Source: Chloroflexota bacterium (lineage in GTDB: Bacteria > Chloroflexota > Limnocylindria > Limnocylindrales > CSP1-4). From it: a DNA stretch of 6,301 nucleotides. The position numbers and the translations under genes are program-made. Location of the stretch: the NCBI GenBank assembly GCA_021812735.1, contig JAKAMV010000619.1, positions 1 through 6,301 on the forward strand, written 5' to 3'. Shown here one piece after another: positions 1 through 5,047 of this stretch; position 1 is the stretch's first letter, and each line of letters opens with the position of its first letter. The notes below the pieces were generated by a model. The model saw only the letters and a program-made list of their open reading frames with translations. It searched no databases and was not told the DNA's origin.

Positions 1-80
1 CGCTGGCCCTCGTCGCGCTGGCCGCGCTGCTGGCCGCCGCCCCCCTCGCGGTCGGGTCCTTCTGGCCCGCCGCCGCCTGA
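1..80 (+). CDS. 3' end of an unidentified hydrophobic (probably membrane) protein, partial
   Basis: The frame starting at base 3 reads 25 codons and stops at TGA 78-80. Every sense codon ends in G or C, which is the coding signature seen throughout this genome. The residues are almost all Ala, Leu, Val and Pro (LALVALAALLAAAPLAVGSF and a short WPAAA tail), so this looks like a C-terminal transmembrane helix or hydrophobic tail. The body of the protein lies outside the window, so no function can be given. The stop lies 33 nt before the HD-GYP gene, close enough for one transcript. An accidental open frame is possible because only 25 codons are visible. Confidence 0.55.
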   Translation, partial: LALVALAALLAAAPLAVGSFWPAAA

Positions 81-98
81 CGCCACGACTCGCGCGCC

Positions 99-104
99 GA
101 GGAG
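99..104 (+). promoter_or_regulatory. Ribosome binding site of the HD-GYP gene
   Basis: GAGGAG ends 9 nt before the GTG at 114. This is good Shine-Dalgarno spacing and supports GTG 114 as the start. No convincing promoter is visible in the 33-nt gap, which fits co-transcription with the upstream gene. Confidence 0.6.
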
Positions 105-113
105 CGACACCCC

Positions 114-1112
114 GTGACCTCCCTTGCCGGTTCCCAGGCGCTCCTCGCGAGGGCGCTCCGCGCGCCCGGGCGCCTCGCGGACACGCTCGACCGCCGCGCG
201 CTCGCCACCGCGCTGGCGACCGCCGCCAGCGGCCTCGCCGTCTACGTCGCGATCGCGCTCGCGGGCGGGACGCCGTCGGCGCTCGGCCACTTCGCGTACG
301 TGCCGATCACGGTCGCGGCCTACGGTGCCGGCGCCCGCGGCGGCGCGCTGGCCGGCCTTGCGGGGGCGGTCATGCTCGGGCCGGCGCTGCTGGTCGTCGA
401 CCACCGCAGCGACGTCGGCCTCCCGTGGCTCGTGCGGGCGGCGTTCTTCGTCGGCATCGGCGCCATGGCGGGCTGGCTCTTCGACCGGTCGAGGTCGGCC
501 ACCCGGGCGTGGCGGGCCGCCGCCCTGCGGGCCGACGCGGAGCACCACGGCGCGATGATCGCGCTGGCGGAGGCCGCCGAGGCGAAGGACCCCACCACCG
601 GCGACCACATGTACCGGTGCCGCGACCTCGCGGCCGCGCTCGCCCGCGAGGCCTCGATGCCGGGGCCGGCGGTGGCCGACATCGCGTGGTCGGCGATGCT
701 CCACGACATCGGCAAGCTGTGGGTGCCCGACCGCGTGCTCACGAAGCCCGACGCCCTCGGCCCGGACGAGTGGGAGGCGGTCCGCCAGCACCCGGCCCGC
801 GGGGCGGACCTGCTCGAGCGCGCCGGCAGCTTCGAGACGGCCCGCCGGATCGCGCGCTGGCACCACGAGAACCTCGACGGGTCGGGCTACCCGGACGGGC
901 TCCGCGGGGCCGCCATCCCGGTCGAGGCCCGCGTCGTCCGGATCGTCGACGCCTGGGACGCGATGGTGAACGACCGGCCGTACCGCCGCGCCATGGCGCT
1001 CGGGCGCGCCATGCAGGAGCTCCGCGACGGGGCCGGCCGGCAGTTCGACCCGGAGCTCGTCGCGCTGTTCCTCGCGATGGCCGAGGACGGGCGCCTCCCG
1101 TACCTCGGCTGA
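114..1112 (+). CDS. Membrane-anchored HD-GYP domain cyclic-di-GMP phosphodiesterase
   Basis: A 332-residue protein starting at GTG 114. Residues about 31-123 contain roughly four hydrophobic segments (about 31-51, 55-75, 77-95 and 103-123), a probable membrane sensor or anchor. A short basic linker follows, then an HD-GYP domain at about 148-325. Visible motifs are TGDH with H165, MLHDIGK (H197, D198, K201), H226 in RQHP, the HH pair at 250-251, GSGYP at 256-260 and VDAWDAMVNDRPYR around D279. These match the metal ligands and GYP signature of HD-GYP phosphodiesterases, which hydrolyse cyclic di-GMP to pGpG or GMP. With the conserved residues present it is probably active, with the catalytic domain in the cytoplasm. 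No GGDEF, EAL or receiver domain is present. It lies left of the restriction island and is probably ordinary host chromosome. The substrate is inferred from the family; the input signal is unknown. Confidence 0.93.
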   Translation: MTSLAGSQALLARALRAPGRLADTLDRRALATALATAASGLAVYVAIALAGGTPSALGHFAYVPITVAAYGAGARGGALAGLAGAVMLGPALLVVDHRSDVGLPWLVRAAFFVGIGAMAGWLFDRSRSATRAWRAAALRADAEHHGAMIALAEAAEAKDPTTGDHMYRCRDLAAALAREASMPGPAVADIAWSAMLHDIGKLWVPDRVLTKPDALGPDEWEAVRQHPARGADLLERAGSFETARRIARWHHENLDGSGYPDGLRGAAIPVEARVVRIVDAWDAMVNDRPYRRAMALGRAMQELRDGAGRQFDPELVALFLAMAEDGRLPYLG

Positions 1113-1117
1113 CGCGC

Positions 1118-1136
1118 CGCGGGTCGCTGCCCCGCG
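1118..1136 (+). terminator. Possible hairpin just after the HD-GYP stop
   Basis: CGCGGG (1118-1123) pairs with CCCGCG (1131-1136) across a 7-nt loop, starting 5 nt after the stop codon. A second short stem, CCCCG/CGGGG (1144-1148 with 1154-1158), follows. There is no T-tract, and GC-rich stems arise easily in this genome, so a terminator role is only a possibility. Confidence 0.2.
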
Positions 1137-1150
1137 CTTCCTGCCCCGCG
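1127..1150. repeat. 10-nt direct repeat at the host/island junction
   Basis: CTGCCCCGCG occurs at 1127-1136 and again at 1141-1150, separated by 4 nt, giving a 14-nt period. It lies between the HD-GYP stop and the point where DUF4357 similarity begins. The repeat itself is directly seen. Whether it reflects a recombination footprint or GC-rich chance is unknown. Confidence 0.6.
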
Positions 1151-1166
1151 ACACGGGGGCGCCACC

Positions 1167-1337
1167 GGCGTCCTCTCGCCCGAGGGGGCCGGCCTGGTCG
1201 TGACGCAGGACTACACTTTCAGCTCGCCGTCCACGGCGTCGGGGGTCCTCCTCGGGCGCAACTCCAACGGCCGCGTCGAGTGGCGGTACGCCGCGGGCGC
1301 GACCCTCAAGACCCTGCAGGAGGCCCAGGCCGGATGA
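1167..1337 (+). pseudogene. Truncated DUF4357 domain (C-terminal remnant of a restriction-associated protein)
   Basis: The frame through 1167-1337 reads GVLSPEG, then DYTFSSPSTASGVLLGRNSN, then GRVEWRY and a final TLKTLQEAQAG. This matches the usual DUF4357 pattern: an (D)YxFxSPSxAAxVxLGRxxNGRxEWK core followed by G-x-TLKxLQE. DUF4357 normally forms the C-terminal end of larger proteins linked to restriction-modification or GIY-YIG nucleases. Here the frame runs upstream only to the HD-GYP stop, with no ATG, so the front of the protein is missing. A GTG at 1200 preceded by GAGGGGG (1182-1188) could start a 45-residue miniprotein, but recognisable family sequence extends above it, which favours a remnant. 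Its TGA (1335-1337) overlaps the hsdM ATG as ATGA, as in an intact operon, so the lost gene was probably once co-translated with hsdM. The domain call comes from recalled pattern, not a search. Confidence 0.6.
1318..1323 (+). promoter_or_regulatory. Strong ribosome binding site of hsdM
   Basis: A perfect AGGAGG lies 10 nt before ATG 1334 and fixes the hsdM start. The same frame stays open far upstream (to about 425), so this site matters for the choice. It lies inside the DUF4357 remnant's reading frame. Confidence 0.85.
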
Positions 1338-3328
1338 CCGACGCCCGCGCGACCGCCAACAACTTCGCCGGGCTCATCTGGTCGATCGCGGACCTCCTGC
1401 GCGGCGACTACAAGCAGTCCGAGTACGGCCGCGTCGTGCTGCCGCTGGTCGTGCTCCGACGCCTCGACTGCGTGCTGGAGCCCACCAAGGCCCAGGTGCT
1501 CGCCCGGCTCGAGTCGGCGGGCGTCGAGAACGTCGGCGTCCTGCTGCGCGCGATCACGGGCCTCGACGTCTACAACACGAGCCGCCTGACCATGAGGGCG
1601 ATCCTCGCGGACCCGGCCCAGGTCGCCGGCAACCTGCGCGCCTGGATCGCGGCGTTCGACCCCGACACCCGCGACGTCATCGAGAAGTTCGACTTCGACG
1701 CCCAGGTCGGCCGGCTCGACCGGGCCAGGATCCTGTACCAGGTCGTCTCGCGCATGACCGAGGTGGACCTCCACCCGGACAAGGTCGGCAACGCGGAGAT
1801 GGGCTACCTGTACGAGGAGCTCGTCCGCAAGTTCTCGGAGGCGTCCAACGAGACCGCGGGCGAGCACTTCACGCCGCGCGAGGTCATCCGCCTGATGGTG
1901 GACCTCCTGTTCGCGGAGGACGACGAGGCGCTGCGGACGCCGGGCATCGTGCGCACCCTGCTCGACCCCGCCTGCGGGACGGGCGGCATGCTGAGCGCCG
2001 CGGCGGACCGCCTCCGGGAGCTCAACCCGGGCGCCCACCTGGAGGCGTACGGCCAGGAGCTCAACGCCGAGACCTACGCGATCTGCCGCTCGGACATGGT
2101 GCTCAAGGGCCAGAAGGCGTCGAACATCCGCCTCGGGAACAGCTTCAGCGAGGACGCCTTCCGCGGCGAGCGCTTCGACTACCTGCTCGCGAACCCGCCG
2201 TTCGGGGTCGAGTGGAGGAAGGTCGAGCGCGAGGTGCGCGACGAGGCCGAGAAGATGGGCTTCGCCGGCCGCTTCGGCGCGGGGCTGCCGCGCATCAACG
2301 ACGGGTCGCTCCTGTTCCTCCAGCACATGATCAGCAAGCTCAAGCGCCCCGAGGAGGGCGGCGGCCGCCTCGCCATCGTCCTCAACGGCTCGCCGCTGTT
2401 CACGGGCGGCGCCGGCTCCGGCGAGAGCGAGATCCGGCGCTGGGTCATCGAGAACGACTGGCTCGAGGGCATCGTCGCCCTCCCCGACCAGCTCTTCTAC
2501 AACACCGGCATCAGCACCTACTTCTGGATCGTCACCAACCGCAAGCGCCCCGAGCGGCGCGGCAAGGTGCAGCTCGTGGACGCCCGCGAGCTGTTCGCCA
2601 AGATGCGCAAGAGCCTCGGCGAGAAGCGCAAGGAGATCGGCGAGGCCCAGATCGAGGAGATCGCGCGCCTGTACGGCGACTTCGCCGACGGCGAGCGGGT
2701 CAGGATCCTGCCCAACGAGGCCTTCGGCTTCCAGCGGGTCACCGTCGAGCGGCCGCTGCGCCTCCGGTACAAGGTGACCGAGGCGACGCTGCCCGCGATC
2801 GAGGCCTCCGCGGGCTGGGCGAAGCTCGACGCGGCCGAGCAGGGCGCGCTCGCCGTCCGCCTTCGAGGGCTGGAGGGGCTCGACACGACCGACAAGGGCG
2901 AGGCCGCCCGCAAGGTCGGGACGCTCCCCAGGGCGGTCGAGAAGGCGGCATGGGACGCGATCGCCGTCCGCGACCCCGAGGCTCCGGCCGTCACCGACCG
3001 CAGGGGCCGCCCCGAGCCCGACCCCGAATTGCGGGACGGCGAGAGCGTGCCCCTGCCGGGGCCGACCGACGGCTTCGACGCCGACCCGGCCGAGCGCCTG
3101 GCCTCTCGCCCGTACCGCGACGCGGTCGACGCCTACCTGGCGGCCGAGGTCCACCCGTACGTCCCCGACGCGTGGGCGGACCACGCCAGGACCAAGGTCG
3201 GCTACGAGATCCCGCTCACCCGCCAGTTCTACCGCTACGTGCCGCCGAGGCCGCTCGCCGAGATCGACGCCGAGATCCGCGCGCTTGAGGAGGAGATCCA
3301 GCGGCTGCTCCGCGAGGTCACCGCGTGA
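1334..3328 (+). CDS. hsdM: Type I restriction-modification system DNA methyltransferase subunit HsdM (adenine-N6)
   Basis: A 664-residue protein. ATG 1334 is chosen because of the AGGAGG and because the N-terminus NNFAGLIWSIADLLRGDYKQ is the typical HsdM start. Residues about 8-145 are the helical HsdM N-terminal domain. Residues about 150-480 are the N6-adenine methyltransferase domain, with GEHFTPREV (177-185), SAM-binding motif I DPACGTGGML (211-220), GQELN (240-244) and catalytic motif IV NPPF (287-290). All key residues are present. It should transfer methyl from S-adenosylmethionine to adenine in the site chosen by HsdS, usually as M2S. At 664 residues it exceeds classical HsdM (about 500-530). 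The extra part is a charged region at about 485-610 before a tail, YRYVPPRP, and a final amphipathic helix (641-664), a probable HsdS contact. It overlaps the DUF4357 remnant upstream and is followed by a 70-nt gap. Confidence 0.97.
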   Translation: MTDARATANNFAGLIWSIADLLRGDYKQSEYGRVVLPLVVLRRLDCVLEPTKAQVLARLESAGVENVGVLLRAITGLDVYNTSRLTMRAILADPAQVAGNLRAWIAAFDPDTRDVIEKFDFDAQVGRLDRARILYQVVSRMTEVDLHPDKVGNAEMGYLYEELVRKFSEASNETAGEHFTPREVIRLMVDLLFAEDDEALRTPGIVRTLLDPACGTGGMLSAAADRLRELNPGAHLEAYGQELNAETYAICRSDMVLKGQKASNIRLGNSFSEDAFRGERFDYLLANPPFGVEWRKVEREVRDEAEKMGFAGRFGAGLPRINDGSLLFLQHMISKLKRPEEGGGRLAIVLNGSPLFTGGAGSGESEIRRWVIENDWLEGIVALPDQLFYNTGISTYFWIVTNRKRPERRGKVQLVDARELFAKMRKSLGEKRKEIGEAQIEEIARLYGDFADGERVRILPNEAFGFQRVTVERPLRLRYKVTEATLPAIEASAGWAKLDAAEQGALAVRLRGLEGLDTTDKGEAARKVGTLPRAVEKAAWDAIAVRDPEAPAVTDRRGRPEPDPELRDGESVPLPGPTDGFDADPAERLASRPYRDAVDAYLAAEVHPYVPDAWADHARTKVGYEIPLTRQFYRYVPPRPLAEIDAEIRALEEEIQRLLREVTA

Positions 3329-3399
3329 CGGCCCACCGGCCCGGTGCAACACTCCCGCATGCCGTCGACAACCGCCCGACAGGCACGGGGAGGATCTGA
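3325..3399 (+). CDS. Possible 24-codon coupling ORF bridging hsdM and the zincin gene
   Basis: GTG 3325 overlaps the hsdM stop as GTGA. Its frame reads 24 codons and ends at TGA 3397-3399, which overlaps the zincin gene's ATG as TGATG. The peptide begins MTAHRPGATL and ends TGTGRI; I recognise no family. The exact fit at both ends copies the overlap style of the rest of the operon. It could be a translated spacer that passes ribosomes on, or a relic of an earlier start codon. Its third-position GC is high but no better than the neighbouring frame, and a 24-codon open frame is easy by chance here. Confidence 0.22.
   Translation: MTAHRPGATLPHAVDNRPTGTGRI
3334..3346. promoter_or_regulatory. 13-nt palindrome between hsdM and the zincin gene (possible operator or small hairpin)
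   Basis: CACCGG-C-CCGGTG is a perfect inverted repeat, 5 nt after the hsdM stop and 52 nt before the zincin start. It is the clearest dyad in the only gap of the operon. The downstream gene carries an XRE-like N-terminus, so an autoregulatory operator is conceivable. As RNA it could form only a 5-bp stem with a 3-nt loop. No clear -35/-10 pair was seen nearby. Confidence 0.3.
3387..3393 (+). promoter_or_regulatory. Ribosome binding site of the XRE/zincin gene
   Basis: GGGGAGG sits 5 nt before ATG 3399. It selects this ATG over the in-frame ATG at 3285, which lies inside hsdM and would add an Arg/Pro-rich extension unlike the family. Confidence 0.8.
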
Positions 3400-4553
3400 T
3401 GCCCGACCGAGTTGCGGTGCAGCCTGAGCTCCTGCGCTGGGCGCGCCGCCGCGCCCGCCTCGAGCCCGAGGATCTTGAGCGCGCGTTCCCGAAGCTGGCC
3501 GAATGGGAGTCCGGCGACGTGGCGCCAACGCTCCGCCAGCTCGAGGCCTACGCCCACGCGACGCGCGCGCCGCTGGGCTACCTGCTCCTGGACACGCCGC
3601 CCGCGGAGCCGATCCCCATCCCGGACTTCCGCACCCGTGACGGTCACCCCGTGCCCGAGCCCAGTGCCGATCTCCTGGACACGCTGTTCATCTGCCAGGA
3701 GCGACAGGAGTCGTACCGCGACTACCTGCGGAGCGATGGCGCAGCCACGCTCGCGTTCGTCGGCAGCATTGCGGTCGGGGCGGACGCCACCGCCACCGCG
3801 CAGGCCATCGGGACGGCGCTGCAGTTTGACCTCGAGAGCCGCCGGCGGGCCGCAACCTGGGATGACGCTCTTCGGATGTTCGTCGAGCAGGCCGAGGCGC
3901 TCGGGATCCTGGTCATGCGCAACGGCGTCGTGGGCAACAACACGCATCGGAAGCTCGACATCGAGGAGTTCCGCGGCTTCACGCTCGCCGATCCGGTCGC
4001 GCCGCTCGTCTTCGTCAACGGCGCTGACACGAAGTCGGCCCAGATGTTCACGCTCGCCCACGAGCTCGTGCACGTGTGGTCGGGCGAGTCGGGCCTCGGA
4101 GACGAGAGCCTAGATGTCGGCCCGGACACGGCGCGCGAGCGCTGGTGCGACGCCGTCGCCGCCGAGCTGCTGGTGCCGGCGGCCGTCATGCGCGCGGAAC
4201 TCGACCGGACCCGGGCCATTGACGTCGAGATCAGGCGCCTCGCGCGCCGGTTCAAGGTCAGCACGCTTGTCGTGCTCCGCCGGGCGCTGGACATCGGGGC
4301 CATCGACTCGGCGGCGTTCCACCGCGCCCACGACGACGAGATCCAGCGCCTGCGCGCGCTCGGGGAGCGGGGGACCGGCGGCGGAGACTTCCACACCACC
4401 GAGGCGGCACGCGTGAGCAGGACGTTCGCCCGGGCGCTCGTGACGAGCACGCTGGAGGGCCAGACCCTCTACCGAGATGCATCCCGAATGCTGGGCATCT
4501 CAAGGTGGCAGACCTTCCAGGACTTCGGGCAGCGTGTGGGGGCGCCAACCTGA
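3399..4553 (+). CDS. XRE-like / ImmA-IrrE family zinc metallopeptidase (COG2856 type)
   Basis: A 384-residue protein. Residues about 8-65 resemble an XRE helix-turn-helix (LLRWARRRARLEPEDLERAF, WESGD, APTLRQLEAYA), but the turn and recognition-helix stretch is about five residues shorter than in classical XRE. A PIPDFRT linker (72, 74-80 region) follows, as is usual for this family. The ImmA/IrrE domain has the zinc-binding HELVH (221-225) with catalytic E222, and a downstream RERWCDAVAAELLVP block (246-260) where E247 is the likely third ligand. The C-terminus is helical with a final conserved-looking SRMLGISRWQTFQDFG. Relatives such as ImmA of ICEBs1 and deinococcal IrrE cleave a repressor partner to switch on genes; here the HTH and peptidase are in one chain, so the target is unknown. 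The stop overlaps the PIN gene start, a typical antitoxin-before-toxin layout. This makes it the candidate controller of the PIN protein. Confidence 0.93.
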   Translation: MPDRVAVQPELLRWARRRARLEPEDLERAFPKLAEWESGDVAPTLRQLEAYAHATRAPLGYLLLDTPPAEPIPIPDFRTRDGHPVPEPSADLLDTLFICQERQESYRDYLRSDGAATLAFVGSIAVGADATATAQAIGTALQFDLESRRRAATWDDALRMFVEQAEALGILVMRNGVVGNNTHRKLDIEEFRGFTLADPVAPLVFVNGADTKSAQMFTLAHELVHVWSGESGLGDESLDVGPDTARERWCDAVAAELLVPAAVMRAELDRTRAIDVEIRRLARRFKVSTLVVLRRALDIGAIDSAAFHRAHDDEIQRLRALGERGTGGGDFHTTEAARVSRTFARALVTSTLEGQTLYRDASRMLGISRWQTFQDFGQRVGAPT

Positions 4554-5047
4554 TGGCGTACCTGCTCGACGCCAATGTGTCCATCGAGTCGAAGAAGCGC
4601 TGGCTCGGGCTGGACTTCTGCCCGGCATTCTGGGATTGGCTCGACGCGGGCAACGCCGCGAACCGCGTCTTCAGCATTGAGAAGGTCGCCGACGAGATCG
4701 CGGCCGGTGCCGACGAGCTGTCCGAATGGGCTGCAGCCCGGCAGAAGCGGATGTTCCTGCCGGTCGAGCCGGCCATGCTCGACGCATTGCGCACGGTGAC
4801 CGCTTGGGTGACGGGGCAGCCATACCTGCCTCGCGCCGTCACGACCTTCTTCGAGGGTGCCGACTACTACCTGGTCGGGCAGGCGCTCGCGCTCGGGTAC
4901 ACGGTCGTGACTCTGGAGAAGCCTGAGGCCAGGCTCAGCAGGGTGAAGATCCCGGACGCCTGCGTGGCCCTGGGGGTCCGCTACGTGTCGCCGTTCGAGA
5001 TGCTCCGCAACGAGCGGGCCCGGTTCGTGCTGGGTGCCACCGCGTGA
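4553..5047 (+). CDS. DUF4411 family PIN-like nuclease, probable toxin
   Basis: A 164-residue protein. ATG 4553 shares its A with the upstream TGA (TGATG), and the protein then begins MAYLLDANVSIESK, the normal family start, so an earlier in-frame ATG at 4505 is discarded. The ribosome site is weak (GGGGG at 4538-4542), so translation probably depends on re-initiation. Features of DUF4411, a member of the PIN superfamily, are D6 in LLDANV, DFCPAFWDWL (21-30), VFSIEKVADEI with E48, EGADYYLVGQAL with D104, and VVTLE with E122 followed by KIPDAC and FEMLR. D6, E48, D104 and E122 are the likely metal-binding acidic set, so the enzyme looks intact. PIN proteins usually cut RNA; its target is not predictable. 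It lies next to the zincin gene, a recurrent partner of DUF4411, and overlaps hsdS by GTGA. Confidence 0.9.
   Translation: MAYLLDANVSIESKKRWLGLDFCPAFWDWLDAGNAANRVFSIEKVADEIAAGADELSEWAAARQKRMFLPVEPAMLDALRTVTAWVTGQPYLPRAVTTFFEGADYYLVGQALALGYTVVTLEKPEARLSRVKIPDACVALGVRYVSPFEMLRNERARFVLGATA

Noticed and set aside
1212..1217. TACACT as a -10 element for hsdM
   Set aside because: It matches TAnnnT, but no -35-like hexamer lies at 16-18 nt upstream, and the bases encode the conserved Tyr-Thr of the DUF4357 motif.
425..1333. N-terminal extension of the hsdM frame back to base 425
   Set aside because: The extra residues are Arg/Gly/Pro-rich out-of-frame readings of the HD-GYP gene and the DUF4357 remnant. 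The AGGAGG site and family N-terminus fix the start at 1334.
1211..3352. 713-codon open frame on the minus strand
   Set aside because: It mirrors hsdM and is open because strict G/C third positions suppress stops on the opposite strand. Its translation is low-complexity Leu/Val/Arg/Asp-rich with no domain.
3285..3398. Earlier ATG for the XRE/zincin gene, inside hsdM
   Set aside because: The added 38 residues resemble nothing in the family, and a strong ribosome site precedes ATG 3399.
3722..4450. Long minus-strand frame opposite the zincin gene
   Set aside because: Its Ser/Arg-rich translation is the usual antisense shadow of a high-GC gene; the plus strand has clear HELVH and family motifs.
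4505..4552. Earlier ATG for the PIN gene
   Set aside because: PIN family proteins begin directly at the first strand with the LLDANV aspartate, matching ATG 4553; the TGATG overlap also favours it.
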